A stretch of 64,000 nucleotides of DNA from positions 1,231,694 through 1,295,693 of the forward strand of contig NZ_LMNV01000002.1 in the NCBI RefSeq assembly GCF_001423105.1. Direction: 5' to 3'. Source of the stretch: Frondihabitans sp. Leaf304. GTDB taxonomy: Bacteria > Actinomycetota > Actinomycetes > Actinomycetales > Microbacteriaceae. Both the position numbers and the translations under genes were made by a program. A model generated the notes under the pieces. The model was given only the letters and a program-made list of their open reading frames with translations. It searched no databases and was not told the origin of the DNA. This document shows positions 1-8,655 of this stretch, in pieces; the stretch's first letter is position 1; each line of letters starts with the position of its first letter.

Positions 1-645
1 GGCGTCGACCCGGTGCGACCAGCCATCGACGTAGCCGACGTCGAGATCGAGACTCTGCTCCCAGGTGAGATCGCTTCGCCCTCCGACCTGCCATGCGCCC
101 GTCATCCCGGGAACGGCCTCGAGACGGCGGAGCGCTCGCGGGCAATACGCGTCGACCTCACATCGCAGAGCGGGGCGCGGGCCGACGAGGCTCATGTCAC
201 CCAGCAGGACGTTCCAGAGCTGCGGCAGCTCGTCAATCGAGAATTTGCGGAGAAACCGGCCGACGCGGGTGACGCGCGGGTCGTTTTCGAGCTTGAAGAG
301 CGGGCCGGCGAACGAGCCCTGGGCTTTGAGAGCGGCCAGTCGCTGGTCGGCGTCGGTGTACATGGTGCGGAACTTGACGATGGAGAACGGACGCCCGTCG
401 AGACCGACGCGTTCTTGACGGTAAAGCGCTGCTCCCGGGGTCGAAAGGCGGATGGCGAGGGCCACGAGCAACAGGAACGGGAAGAGGACGACGAGCCCGA
501 TTGCCGCGCCGACGACGTCGACACCCCTTTTCACGACCGATTCGGACGACCTCGGAAGCCCGTCGCCACTGGTCGCCTCGCCGATGGCCCAACCCAGGTT
601 TTGCCCGGGGGCGGGTCGGCTCTCTGAGCGGGTGATGACGGTCAT
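1..645 (-). CDS. Polyprenyl-phosphate sugar-1-phosphate transferase (WcaJ/PglC-like), 3' end outside window
   Basis: The reading frame stays open from an ATG at 645 down to position 1, so 215 residues are visible and the C-terminus lies outside the window. A GGAGG ribosome-binding site sits 7 nt upstream of the ATG. The protein has a short variable N-terminus, then KRGVDVVGAAIGL and a hydrophobic segment (about residues 40-65). It then shows the bacterial sugar transferase (PF02397) signatures KFRTM, FSIDELPQLWNVLLGDMSL, VGPRP and GMTGAWQV. The DELPQ and GPRP motifs belong to the catalytic core. Enzymes of this family move a sugar-1-phosphate from a UDP-sugar to undecaprenyl phosphate at the membrane, the first step of exopolysaccharide or glycan assembly. 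The short N-terminus without the CoA-binding-like domain suggests the small-family type. The sugar specificity cannot be read from sequence. Confidence 0.9.
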   Translation of the reverse strand, partial: MTVITRSESRPAPGQNLGWAIGEATSGDGLPRSSESVVKRGVDVVGAAIGLVVLFPFLLLVALAIRLSTPGAALYRQERVGLDGRPFSIVKFRTMYTDADQRLAALKAQGSFAGPLFKLENDPRVTRVGRFLRKFSIDELPQLWNVLLGDMSLVGPRPALRCEVDAYCPRALRRLEAVPGMTGAWQVGGRSDLTWEQSLDLDVGYVDGWSHRVDA

Positions 646-749
646 GGAACAGCCTCCAGGGTGCTGACATTCTAGATGTCAATAGTACCTTGGGGTTGCG
701 CGTGAATCAATACTTGATATGTCGGGTGCTGGAGGTGCGGGAACGACGA

Positions 750-802
750 AGGCCCCGGGATCCTTCCGCTTCGCTCTGCGCGAAGGGAAAGAACCGGGGC
801 CT
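750..802 (-). terminator. Hairpin terminator after metB
   Basis: Arms AGGCCCCGG (750-758) and CCGGGGCCT (794-802) enclose a second smaller stem around CTTCGC/GCGAAG. The hairpin starts 20 nt beyond the metB stop codon, where a terminator for the cbs-metB operon is expected. No long U-tract follows, as is usual in high-GC actinobacteria. Confidence 0.6.
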
Positions 803-821
803 CGGGCCGGACGGCGGTGGG

Positions 822-2003
822 TCAGATACGGTCGAGCGCCTGCAGCACGTCGGCCAGGAGGTCGTTGCCCGACTCGATGCCGACCGAGAGCCGGATCACG
901 TTCTCCGGCACCTCGAGCTCGGTGCCCTTGACCGACGCGTGTGTCATCTCGGAGGGGTAGCCGATGAGCGACTCCACGCCTCCGAGAGACTCGGCGAGCT
1001 GGAAGAGCTCCGTCGACTCGGCGAACGTCTTGGCTGCGGCAGGCCCGCCCGCGAGCCCGACCGACAGCATGCCGCCGAACCGCTTCATCTGGCGCGCTGC
1101 GAGAGCGTGCCCGGGGTGCGACTCGAGACCCGGGTAGTAGACGGTCTCGACGGCCGGGTGCGAGACCAGAGCGTCTGCGATGAGCTGTGCGTTGTCGGAG
1201 TGGCGGTCGACGCGCACGCCGAGGGTCTTGATGCCTCGAACGGTGAGCCACGCCTCCATGGGCGCCGAGATGGCGCCCGCGCCGAACTGCATGAACCCGA
1301 CCTTCGAGGCGAGCTCGTCATCGTTCACGACCACGGCGCCGCCGAGGGTGTCGGAGTGGCCGCCGAGGTACTTCGTCGTGGAATGCACCACCGCGTCGGC
1401 GCCGAGCGTGATCGGCTGCTGGACGTACGGAGACGCGAACGTGTTGTCGACGACGACAAGCGCGCCAGCTGCCCGGCCGATCTCGGAGAGGCCGGCTATG
1501 TCGGTGATCTTCATCAGCGGGTTCGACGGGGTCTCGACCCAGAGCACTGTTGTCTCGCCCGGTCGGGCGGCGGCGCGCACCGCGTCGAGGTCGCTCATGT
1601 CGACCGTCTCGAGAGTGACGCCCCACGGGGCCCAGACTCGATTGACGAGACGGTGGGTACCGCCATACACGTCGTTCCCCATCAGCACGCGCGAGCCCGG
1701 CGTGAGCACCGACCTCAGCAGGGCGTCTTCGGCCGCGAGACCGGAAGCGAAGCTGAAAGCCGAGGATCCCTGTTCCAGACTCGCGAGGAGCGTCTGAAGC
1801 GAGTCGCGGGTCGGGTTCGCCGACCTCCCGTACTCGTAGCCCCCTCGAAAGCCACCGATGCCGTCTTGGACGAACGTCGAAGTCTGGTAGATCGGCGGGA
1901 TGATCGCGCCGGTGGTCGGGTCGAACTCCTGCCCGGCGTGAATCGCGCGGGTCTCGAAGGCGTGGGCTGATTCGTCGTGGGTCATGGGAGCTTTCTCGGT
2001 CAT
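822..2003 (-). CDS. metB: Cystathionine gamma-synthase/lyase (PLP enzyme)
   Basis: A 393-residue Cys/Met-metabolism PLP-dependent enzyme. The PLP lysine is K211 in HSTTKYLGGHSD, the ring-binding aspartate is in VVVDNTFASP (about D186), and the substrate-side YEYGRSANPT motif is at about 56-65. It would either make cystathionine from O-succinyl- or O-acetylhomoserine or cleave cystathionine to cysteine. The ATG at 2003 overlaps the cbs stop codon as ATGA, so translation is probably coupled to cbs. A second in-frame ATG at 1985 has a GAGAAAG upstream and could also serve. Pairing with cbs, as in mycobacteria, favours reverse transsulfuration (cystathionine gamma-lyase activity), but sequence alone does not separate the two activities. 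Confidence 0.9.
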   Translation of the reverse strand: MTEKAPMTHDESAHAFETRAIHAGQEFDPTTGAIIPPIYQTSTFVQDGIGGFRGGYEYGRSANPTRDSLQTLLASLEQGSSAFSFASGLAAEDALLRSVLTPGSRVLMGNDVYGGTHRLVNRVWAPWGVTLETVDMSDLDAVRAAARPGETTVLWVETPSNPLMKITDIAGLSEIGRAAGALVVVDNTFASPYVQQPITLGADAVVHSTTKYLGGHSDTLGGAVVVNDDELASKVGFMQFGAGAISAPMEAWLTVRGIKTLGVRVDRHSDNAQLIADALVSHPAVETVYYPGLESHPGHALAARQMKRFGGMLSVGLAGGPAAAKTFAESTELFQLAESLGGVESLIGYPSEMTHASVKGTELEVPENVIRLSVGIESGNDLLADVLQALDRI

Positions 2004-3364
2004 TCCGACAGGTAGGCGAGCAGGTCGTGGCGGGTCACGACGGCGGCGGGCTTGCCGTCGGAGGTGACCAGGAGGGCGTCGTTCTTCTCCAGGGCGCGTC
2101 GCGCCGTCGTCACGGGCTCGTTGAGTCCGACGAGGGCGAGGGGCGCGCCGATGAACTTCGCCACGGGATCCGTCATCTGCGCGGCGCCGGAGAACACCTG
2201 CTCGAGGAGCGCCCGCTCGTCGACGGCTCCGACGACCTCGCCGATGACGACAGGGGGCTCGGCTGAGAGGACGGGCATCTGAGAGACGCCGTACTTGGCC
2301 ATTATCTGCACGACGTCGCGCACGGTGTCGGAGGGGTGGGCGTGCACCAGGTCGGGCAGGGCGCCGCTCTTCGACGCGATCAGGTCGCCGACGGTCTTCT
2401 CGGCTCCTTCGTCGCTGAAGCCGTACGAGCGCATCCATCGGTCGTTGAAGATCTTGCCCAGGTAGCCGCGCCCGCTGTCGGGCAGCAGCACCACCACGGT
2501 GTCGTCCGGGCCGAGGTCGCGCGCGGCCTCCAGCGCAGCGACGACCGCCATGCCGCTCGATCCGCCGACGAGCAGCCCCTCCTCGCGGGCGAGGCGGCGA
2601 GTCATGTCGAACGACTGGGCGTCGGAGACGGCGATGATCCGGTCGACGACCGACCCGTCGTAGGCACCCGGCCAGAAGTCTTCGCCGACGCCCTCGACGA
2701 GATAGGGGCGGCCGGTGCCGCCCGAGTAGACGCTGCCCTCCGGGTCGGCGCCGACGATCGTGACGCGTCCCTCCGACACCTCCTTGAGGTATCGGCCAGT
2801 GCCACTGATGGTGCCTCCGGTGCCGACACCGGCGACGAAGTGGGTGAGGGCTCCGTCGGTGTCGCGCCAGATCTCGGGGCCGGTGGTCTCGTAGTGGCTG
2901 AGCGGGCCGTTCTGGTTCTCGTACTGGTTCGGCTTGAACGCACCGGGCGTCTCGCGCACCAGGCGGTCGGAGACGCTGTAGTACGACTCGGGGCTGTCGG
3001 GGGCGACCGCCGTCGGAGTCACGACGATCTCGGCGCCGTAGGCCGTCAGCACGTTGCGCTTGTCTTCGCCGACCTTGTCAGGCAGCACGAAGATGCAGCG
3101 ATAGCCGCGCTGCTGGGCGACGAGAGCGAGCCCAACACCGGTGTTGCCGCTCGTCGGCTCGACGATGGTGCCACCGGGTTTGAGGTGCCCGTCGCGCTCT
3201 GCGGCATCGAGGATGCGGGTCGCGATGCGATCCTTCGACGAGCCGCCCGGGTTGAGGTATTCCACCTTGACCAGAACGGTCGCGGCGATTCCCTCCGTGA
3301 CCCGGTTCAACTTGACGAGAGGCGTGTTGCCGATGAGGTCGATGACGGTTTCCGCGTACTTCAC
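2000..3364 (-). CDS. cbs: Cystathionine beta-synthase
   Basis: This 454-residue protein has an N-terminal fold-type II PLP domain. K44 in NPGGSSKDR is the PLP lysine and PTSGNTGVG (about 90-98) binds the PLP phosphate side. The C-terminal ~120 residues form a pair of CBS regulatory domains (for example GVSQMPVLS). It condenses serine and homocysteine to cystathionine in the cytoplasm. The length and CBS tail separate it from cysteine synthase CysK (~310 residues). The start is GTG at 3362-3364, and a TAGACT hexamer lies 6 nt upstream, so the mRNA is probably leaderless. The gene overlaps metB by 4 nt, and together they form a two-gene transsulfuration operon. Confidence 0.92.
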   Translation of the reverse strand: MKYAETVIDLIGNTPLVKLNRVTEGIAATVLVKVEYLNPGGSSKDRIATRILDAAERDGHLKPGGTIVEPTSGNTGVGLALVAQQRGYRCIFVLPDKVGEDKRNVLTAYGAEIVVTPTAVAPDSPESYYSVSDRLVRETPGAFKPNQYENQNGPLSHYETTGPEIWRDTDGALTHFVAGVGTGGTISGTGRYLKEVSEGRVTIVGADPEGSVYSGGTGRPYLVEGVGEDFWPGAYDGSVVDRIIAVSDAQSFDMTRRLAREEGLLVGGSSGMAVVAALEAARDLGPDDTVVVLLPDSGRGYLGKIFNDRWMRSYGFSDEGAEKTVGDLIASKSGALPDLVHAHPSDTVRDVVQIMAKYGVSQMPVLSAEPPVVIGEVVGAVDERALLEQVFSGAAQMTDPVAKFIGAPLALVGLNEPVTTARRALEKNDALLVTSDGKPAAVVTRHDLLAYLSE

Positions 3365-3370
3365 TCATCG

Positions 3371-3376
3371 AGTCTA
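3371..3376 (-). promoter_or_regulatory. -10 element for leaderless cbs mRNA
   Basis: TAGACT ends exactly 6 nt before the GTG start of cbs. This matches the spacing seen at a dozen other starts in the window. No convincing -35 box is visible. Confidence 0.5.
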
Positions 3377-3449
3377 TAGATCGCACCTCCGCGTCACCGG
3401 AGCATGACGCCGGTAGGGCGGGCACGCTCCGAGCGGCACGAGCGACCGA

Positions 3450-5348
3450 TCAGGCGACAGCGCTGCTCTGCTGCTCGTACAGTTCGGAGTAGAGGCCGCC
3501 GACTGCGACGAGCTCGTCGTGGGTTCCCCGCTCGACGATCCGACCCGCCCGCACGACGAAGATCACGTCGGCGCTGCGCACGGTCGAGAGGCGGTGGGCG
3601 ATCGCAATCGTCGTCCGCCCCCGAGTCGCCGTGTCGAGCGCGGTCTGGACGATGCGCTCCGAGACGGAATCGAGCGCCGACGTGGCCTCGTCGAGCACGA
3701 GGACCGCCGGATCCTTCAGGAGGACCCGGGCGATGGCGATCCGCTGCTTCTCGCCACCGGAGAGCCGATACCCCCGCTCCCCCACCACCGTGTCGTACCC
3801 GTCGGGGAACGAGGCGATCGTCTCGTGGATGTTGGCCTGGCGCGCCGCCTCGATCAGCTGCTCGTCGGAGGCCTCGGGCCGCGCGTACCGCAGGTTCTCG
3901 GCGATCGTGGCGTGGAACAGGTAGGTCTCCTGGCTCACGATGCCGATGTTGCCGACGAGTGACTCCTGGTCGAGGTCGCGGACGTCCGACCCGGCGAAAC
4001 GGACCGCTCCGCCCGAAGCCTCGTAGAACCGCGGGATCAAATACGAGATCGTGGTCTTGCCCGCCCCGGACGGCCCGACGAAGGCCGCGAACTGCCCCGG
4101 CTCGATGTCGAAAGTGAGACCGTCGAGCGTCTTCTGCCCCGGCTCGGCGTCGGGGTACGAGAACGAGACGTCGTCGAACGCCACTCGCCCGAGGCCCGCC
4201 TCATCGACCGGCTTGGCCTCGGCCGGCTCGCGAATGGCGGGGGTCAGGTCGAGGTACTCGAAGATGCGCGCGAACAGGGCCCCCGAGGTCTGGATGTCGA
4301 GGGCGACCCGGAGCAGGGCCATGAGCGGGAACGTCAGCCGCGACTGCACGGTCGTGAAGGCCACGATCGTGCCCGCTGTCACGTCGACGCCGCCCTGGAT
4401 CAGATACGCGGCGACCACGTAGATCACTGCCGGGATGATCGTGAGGAAGATGCTCACCACGGCGAAGAAGCCCTGCCCGCTCATCGTCTGCCGGACCTGC
4501 AGACCGATCTGGGTGCGGTTCTCGGCCGAGTACCGCTCCACCTCGGTGCGCTGCTGGTTGAAGCTCTTGGCGAGAAGGATCCCCGAGACGCTGAGGGTCT
4601 CCTGCGTGATGGCGGTCATGTCCGACAGCGACTCCTGCGTCTGCGTCGCGATTCGCGCCCGCACCTGACCGACCCGGCGCTGGGCGATGACGAGAAGGGG
4701 AAGCAGGATGACCGCGACCACGGTCATCTGCCACGAGAGCAGCAGCATGGCGACGAACGCCGCGATGACCGTGACGGTGTTGCCGAGCACGCTCGAGATC
4801 GTGTTGCTCAGCACGTTGGCCACACCGCCGACGTCGTTCTGCAGCCGCGACTGGATCACGCCCGTCTTCGTCCGGGTGAAGAACGCGAGCTCCATACGCT
4901 GCAGGTGCCCGAAGAGGCGGATGCGGAGGGCTCCCATGACCTTGTTTCCGACGGTCGCCGTGAGATAGGTCTGCCACACGCCGATACCGGCGGACAGCAC
5001 CCACAGCCCCACCATCGCGCCGACGAGCCTGGTCAACACGGGGATGTCGGGCCCGCCCGCGGGGAAGAGCCCGCGGTCGAACGCCTGCTGGGTCAGCAGT
5101 GGCGGGATCACGCTGATGCCCGCCGAGATCAGCACGAGAACGACGGTGACGACGATCGCCCGACGGTACGGCGAGAACAGGCTCCGGATCCGCCCGAAGA
5201 GATCCGGGATCCGAGGGGCCTCGGCATTCGCGGCCCGCTGCGCCTTGGCATCGGCTCCGGATACCCGGCCGGGCCCGCCCGGCCGACCGCCGCCCCCACG
5301 AGCGCCCCGCATGCCTCCGCCCGAAGCGACTGAATCCATCTTGCTCAC
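3450..5348 (-). CDS. ABC exporter half-transporter (fused permease-ATPase)
   Basis: A 632-residue type IV (ABCB-like) exporter. A Gly/Arg-rich basic N-terminus (1-45) precedes the ABC transmembrane domain, with six predicted helices between about 62 and 350. The nucleotide-binding domain has Walker A GPSGAGKT (425-432), a Q-loop at Q473, signature LSGGE (529-533), Walker B VLVLDE (549-554) and an IAHRLS H-loop. All catalytic elements are intact, so a homodimer could be active. The substrate is unknown; the family exports drugs, lipids or peptides. The start is a GTG at 5348 with AAGGG upstream; an in-frame ATG three codons later is an alternative. It is monocistronic, running away from the LuxR gene. 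Glycine-rich N-termini of this kind are common in actinobacterial members. Confidence 0.88.
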   Translation of the reverse strand: MSKMDSVASGGGMRGARGGGGRPGGPGRVSGADAKAQRAANAEAPRIPDLFGRIRSLFSPYRRAIVVTVVLVLISAGISVIPPLLTQQAFDRGLFPAGGPDIPVLTRLVGAMVGLWVLSAGIGVWQTYLTATVGNKVMGALRIRLFGHLQRMELAFFTRTKTGVIQSRLQNDVGGVANVLSNTISSVLGNTVTVIAAFVAMLLLSWQMTVVAVILLPLLVIAQRRVGQVRARIATQTQESLSDMTAITQETLSVSGILLAKSFNQQRTEVERYSAENRTQIGLQVRQTMSGQGFFAVVSIFLTIIPAVIYVVAAYLIQGGVDVTAGTIVAFTTVQSRLTFPLMALLRVALDIQTSGALFARIFEYLDLTPAIREPAEAKPVDEAGLGRVAFDDVSFSYPDAEPGQKTLDGLTFDIEPGQFAAFVGPSGAGKTTISYLIPRFYEASGGAVRFAGSDVRDLDQESLVGNIGIVSQETYLFHATIAENLRYARPEASDEQLIEAARQANIHETIASFPDGYDTVVGERGYRLSGGEKQRIAIARVLLKDPAVLVLDEATSALDSVSERIVQTALDTATRGRTTIAIAHRLSTVRSADVIFVVRAGRIVERGTHDELVAVGGLYSELYEQQSSAVA

Positions 5349-5444
5349 GGCGTGCCCTTGCTCATTCCGTCACTGTAGGCCTGTCGAACGAGGCGAGGCG
5401 GCGGCAGAGGGCTGACCCCAGTTGGGGTGGACTTGCGAATTCCC

Positions 5445-5473
5445 CGGTTGAAAAAGAAATCTCAGTTTATGAT
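5445..5473 (+). promoter_or_regulatory. Possible promoter upstream of the LuxR gene
   Basis: TATGAT at 5468-5473 is a good -10 box, and a weak GGTTGA-like -35 lies 16-17 nt upstream in an AT-rich patch. This lies in the 275-bp divergent gap between the ABC exporter and the LuxR gene. A small palindrome, ACCCCA/TGGGGT, sits just upstream at 5414-5427. The assignment is tentative. Confidence 0.3.
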
Positions 5474-5623
5474 GTTGATCGGGTAGGGGCACGGAAGCCA
5501 GGGGGGACTCACGGAAGACCTCCCGACACCCGGTCCGCCCGATGATCGACCTTCCGCTCTCCTCCCGACCGCCGCATTCCCCGTCCCGAGCGGGGAACTA
5601 CCCGATGTGGCAGAGGTAATCCC

Positions 5624-7216
5624 GTGAATTCCCGAAACGACACGACCGTCGAACCCGAAACCTCGACGGCACTCCAGCTCGACAATCGCACCATGCTCGA
5701 CACCGTCGAGAGGATGTGGCCGCAGATCGCGCCGATCCAGGGGGCGAGGCTTCGCGAGGCCGTGCGCAGCGTGCCCGAATCCGAATGGCGCGGTCGCGCC
5801 CGGATCCTGCTCGCGCTCGCGGTCAGCCACCGGTCGATCGGGTCGACGAGCCGAAGTGCCGCGCTCCCCTGGTTCCGCGCCGTCGACAAGAACATCAAGG
5901 CCGACCCGGAGAGTCCCATCGACGTGCGGGCGGGCTACCTCGTCCACTTCGCAGCGACGCTCCGCACCCTCGGCGACGTGAATGCCGCCCGCACGCACCT
6001 CGAGACCGCGCGGGCGATGATCGAGCAGGACACCTCGCTCGAGATCAGCCGACGGATCGACCTGAGCGCCTCGTTCTCGTTGCAACTCGGTCTCGTGCGC
6101 GTGCACCTCGGCGCCTACGACGAAGCCCTTTTCGCCCTGTCGCTCGCCGAGGGGCTGGCGAGCGAGCACCTCCCGACCGCCGAACGCGTCGAATGCCACT
6201 CGGCACTCGCCTACGTCGCCTTCCAGTTCGGCGACTTCGCCCGCGCCGAGAGGCAGATCGAACTCGCCGCACAGCAGGCCGACGGCACCGAGCTGCTCCG
6301 CAGCGGGTTCGGCGCGCTCGCCCAGATCACGCGGTTCCACCTGCTGATCGAGCGCGACGCTGTTCCCCACGACCTCGAGACGCAGCTCCGTGATGTCCGC
6401 GTCGCCAGTCGCGGAACCGAGTGGGAAGCCCACGCGGCGTTCGCCGAGGCGCTCGCGCGCCACGCGGCCGGCAGTGAGATCGAGGCGCTCGATCTGCTCG
6501 GCCGGGTGACGCGGCTTCTCGCCTCCTTCACGGGGGATCAGGTGCTCGACTCGGCGTCTCGGATCCTTCGCTCCGAAGTGCTCCGCACGCTCGGCGAAGT
6601 CGTCGAAGCACGGCAGGCGATGGCAGATCTCGAGCCGGGGCAGCACCACGTGACATGCCCGGCACGGGTGGGGGCGCTCGCCTCGTTCCTGCTGGGCGAT
6701 CCGCAGGCGGCCCTCGACACCCTCGCCGACTGCATCGCCCTCGGCGACCTCCACTCCGACCGCGTACGAGCGCAGATCTTCGCCATCGTCGCCGCCGCAC
6801 AAGACGACCTCGGCAATCGCGTCGCCTCGAACATCGCCTTCGACCGCTCGCTGCTGATGTCAGCGACGAACGGAACGACCTGGGCGTATCGCCCGCTTCC
6901 TCACGAGGTGCTCGACAGCCTGCTCACGCGCGCGGCAGACCGTGAGCAACCCGCTCGCGTGGCAGCCCTGCTCGAACGTCTGCAGGGCACGACCCCTGCC
7001 GAGACCGTGGTGCTGGCCGACCCGCTCAGTGAGCGCGAACTCGTGATCGTGCGCCACCTGGCGACCGGAGCGACCCTGAACCAGATCGGCAACGAGCTGT
7101 TCATCTCGGTCAACACCGTCAAGAGCCACGTGCGCAGCATCTACCGCAAGCTCGGGGCGACGAACCGGCGCGAGGCGATCGCCCTCGCTGTGCAGCTGGG
7201 GCTGGCCGACGGCTAG
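5624..7216 (+). CDS. LuxR-family transcriptional regulator with TPR-like sensor region
   Basis: A 530-residue protein ending in a classical LuxR/GerE helix-turn-helix (about 465-525: LSERELVIVRHLATGAT, then NTVKSHVRSIYRKL). The remaining ~450 residues are alpha-helical with alternating Ala/Leu/Arg patterns resembling TPR repeats, like the C-terminal half of MalT/LAL regulators. There is no Walker A P-loop, so it is not a complete ATP-dependent LAL regulator. The start is GTG at 5624 with AGAGG upstream. It stands alone between a divergent ABC exporter and the convergent rplL, so its targets are unknown; regulation of the neighbouring exporter is possible but not shown. Confidence 0.8.
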   Translation: MNSRNDTTVEPETSTALQLDNRTMLDTVERMWPQIAPIQGARLREAVRSVPESEWRGRARILLALAVSHRSIGSTSRSAALPWFRAVDKNIKADPESPIDVRAGYLVHFAATLRTLGDVNAARTHLETARAMIEQDTSLEISRRIDLSASFSLQLGLVRVHLGAYDEALFALSLAEGLASEHLPTAERVECHSALAYVAFQFGDFARAERQIELAAQQADGTELLRSGFGALAQITRFHLLIERDAVPHDLETQLRDVRVASRGTEWEAHAAFAEALARHAAGSEIEALDLLGRVTRLLASFTGDQVLDSASRILRSEVLRTLGEVVEARQAMADLEPGQHHVTCPARVGALASFLLGDPQAALDTLADCIALGDLHSDRVRAQIFAIVAAAQDDLGNRVASNIAFDRSLLMSATNGTTWAYRPLPHEVLDSLLTRAADREQPARVAALLERLQGTTPAETVVLADPLSERELVIVRHLATGATLNQIGNELFISVNTVKSHVRSIYRKLGATNRREAIALAVQLGLADG

Positions 7217-7242
7217 AGCCCGCGGTCGACAGCAGGACGCGA

Positions 7243-7274
7243 GAAAGCCCCGGACCTCTCGGCCCGGGGCTTTC
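7243..7274. terminator. Bidirectional terminator between the LuxR gene and rplL
   Basis: Perfect 11-bp arms GAAAGCCCCGG (7243-7253) and CCGGGGCTTTC (7264-7274) have a 10-nt loop. The AAAG/CTTT ends give a short U-run in both directions. The site lies between the convergent stops at 7216 and 7298. Confidence 0.8.
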
Positions 7275-7297
7275 CCGATGGTGCTGGTGAAGCTGAG

Positions 7298-7681
7298 TTA
7301 CTTGAGGGTGATCGTGGCGCCGGCGGCCTCGAGAGCAGCCTTGGCCTTCTCGGCGGTCTCCTTGTTGGCACCCTCGAGGACGGTGCTGGGGGCACCGTCG
7401 ACGACAGCCTTGGCCTCGCCGAGTCCGAGGCTCGTGAGCGCACGGACCTCCTTGATGACCTGGATCTTCTTGTCGCCAGCGGCCTCGAGGACGACGTCGA
7501 AGGAGTCCTTCTCCTCGACCTCTTCAGCGGGGGCGGCGGGGCCAGCGGCACCGGCAGCGGCGACGGGGGCAGCAGCGGTGACCTCGAAGACCTCTTCGAA
7601 CTTCTTGACGAAGTCGCTGAGCTCGATGAGCGTGAGCTCCTTGAAAGCCTCGATCAGTTCGTCCTGGCTGAGCTTTGCCAT
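7298..7681 (-). CDS. rplL: Ribosomal protein bL12 (L7/L12)
   Basis: A 127-residue stalk protein that recruits GTPase translation factors to the ribosome. It shows the usual N-terminal dimerisation domain ([21 protein letters not shown]), an Ala/Pro/Gly-rich hinge (about 50-66) and a C-terminal domain ending [29 protein letters not shown] and the [13 protein letters not shown] helix are diagnostic. It lies 64 nt downstream of rplJ in the same operon and would share control through the L10 leader. Confidence 0.98.
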   Translation of the reverse strand: MAKLSQDELIEAFKELTLIELSDFVKKFEEVFEVTAAAPVAAAGAAGPAAPAEEVEEKDSFDVVLEAAGDKKIQVIKEVRALTSLGLGEAKAVVDGAPSTVLEGANKETAEKAKAALEAAGATITLK

Positions 7682-7745
7682 TGTTTTCTCCTTATTGCGT
7701 TTCTAAAAAGTGGGGTGGTGGTGCTTGTAACGAGTACCGAGCTGC

Positions 7746-8261
7746 TTACGCAGCGGTGTCCTGCTTGGCACGCAGCGCCTCGACCGTGCGAACGGTCTTG
7801 GAGAGCGGGGCCTGGAACAGGTACGCCGCACCGAACAGCGAAGCCTTGAAGGCGCCAGCCAGTTTGCCCAGCAGCACCTCCCGCGACTCGAGGTCGGCGA
7901 GCTGGTTGACCTCGGCTGCGGTCAGAGCGTTACCGTCGAAGTAACCGCCCTTCACGATCAGCTCGGGGTTCGCCTTCGCGAATTCACGCATGCTCTTGGC
8001 CACGGCGACAGGGTCTCCGTGAACGAAAGCGATAGCCGACGGGCCGGCGAGTTCGTCGTCGAACGACGAAATCCCCGCAGCGTTCGCCGCAATCTTGGTG
8101 AGCGTGTTCTTCACGACGGCGTAGGTGGCGTCCTCACGGATACCGGTGCGCAGCGTTTTGAGCTGAGCAACGGAGAGGCCGCGGTACTCGGTGAGCAGGA
8201 CGGCGGTCGAGCTACGGAAGAGTTCCGTGAGCTCGGCGACCGAAGCTTCCTTGTTCGCCAT
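7746..8261 (-). CDS. rplJ: Ribosomal protein uL10
   Basis: A 171-residue stalk base protein that anchors bL12 dimers on 23S rRNA. The N-terminus ([15 protein letters not shown]) and the [16 protein letters not shown] segment are typical, and the C-terminal helix that binds bL12 is present. The ATG at 8261 follows AGGAGCGAC. A 190-nt 5' leader with an attenuator-like hairpin precedes it, which fits autogenous control by the L10-L12 complex. Confidence 0.98.
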   Translation of the reverse strand: MANKEASVAELTELFRSSTAVLLTEYRGLSVAQLKTLRTGIREDATYAVVKNTLTKIAANAAGISSFDDELAGPSAIAFVHGDPVAVAKSMREFAKANPELIVKGGYFDGNALTAAEVNQLADLESREVLLGKLAGAFKASLFGAAYLFQAPLSKTVRTVEALRAKQDTAA

Positions 8262-8324
8262 GTCGCTCCTAACGTGTGAATGCTGGCAGCCCCTGTGGAC
8301 TCTTACGAATCCCGGTTATCGCAC

Positions 8325-8355
8325 AAAAAAAGCTCCGCGCAGACGCACGGAGCTT
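8325..8355 (-). terminator. Attenuator hairpin in the rplJ leader
   Basis: Arms AAGCTCCG (8348-8355, read on the minus strand) and CGGAGCTT (8330-8337) are followed directly by a run of seven U residues. This is the strongest intrinsic terminator structure in the window. It lies ~64 nt upstream of the rplJ start, inside the leader, so it probably attenuates rplJL. Confidence 0.8.
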
Positions 8356-8451
8356 GAAAGCTTCACACACCTGCGCGGGACGTCTCTTGTAAGAGAACCT
8401 TCGGCCGACGCCTGCTTTGCAGCGGGCACCGACAACCAGCGGTCTTGGGCT
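8330..8451 (-). ncRNA. L10 leader (ribosomal protein leader RNA)
   Basis: The transcribed 5' region of rplJ contains a chain of elements resembling the L10 leader of actinobacteria. In minus-strand order these are CCAAGACCGCTGGTTGTCGG, GTCGGCCGAAGGTTCTC and ACGTCCCGCGCAGGTG, followed by a terminator-like hairpin. In known L10 leaders the L10-(L12)4 complex binds such a fold and represses rplJL. The boundaries given run from the inferred transcription start to the attenuator. A covariance-model search for the L10 leader family (Rfam) would settle it. Confidence 0.75.
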
Positions 8452-8457
8452 TCGATA

Positions 8458-8486
8458 AGCATAGGTGCCCGTTCAGGATCCTGCAA
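8458..8486 (-). promoter_or_regulatory. Housekeeping promoter of rplJL
   Basis: On the minus strand TTGCAG (8481-8486) and TATGCT (8458-8463) are separated by exactly 17 nt, a good sigma-70-type match. Transcription would begin near 8451, just at the start of the L10 leader fold. A GGATCC motif occupies the spacer. Confidence 0.7.
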
Positions 8487-8550
8487 CTCGTGCTCACGCC
8501 ACCCGCTCCCCTGCACCGCGGCGCCCGGGCCGCCCGGGCCGCCCGGGCGC

Positions 8551-8607
8551 CGAGACTCCAGTAGTCGTGGGTGCAGGCCTGCCGCACCCGCACCTACTGG
8601 AGTCTCG
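8551..8607. repeat. Inverted-repeat element A (GAGACTCC family)
   Basis: Perfect 14-bp arms CGAGACTCCAGTAG (8551-8564) and CTACTGGAGTCTCG (8594-8607) enclose an inner stem GGGTGC/GCACCC. It lies in the 473-bp gap between the histidine kinase stop and rplJ. A run of CCCGGGC repeats (8522-8550) abuts it. No gene is evident in this part of the gap. Confidence 0.8.
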
Positions 8608-8655
8608 CGCTCGACGCACCCCGCAGGATCCTGCGCCCCGGCGGGGTGAGGCGGT

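Noticed and set aside
13-627. Open plus-strand frame of 204 codons at the window start
   Set aside because: It is antisense to the sugar transferase frame on the minus strand, which carries clear family motifs and an RBS.
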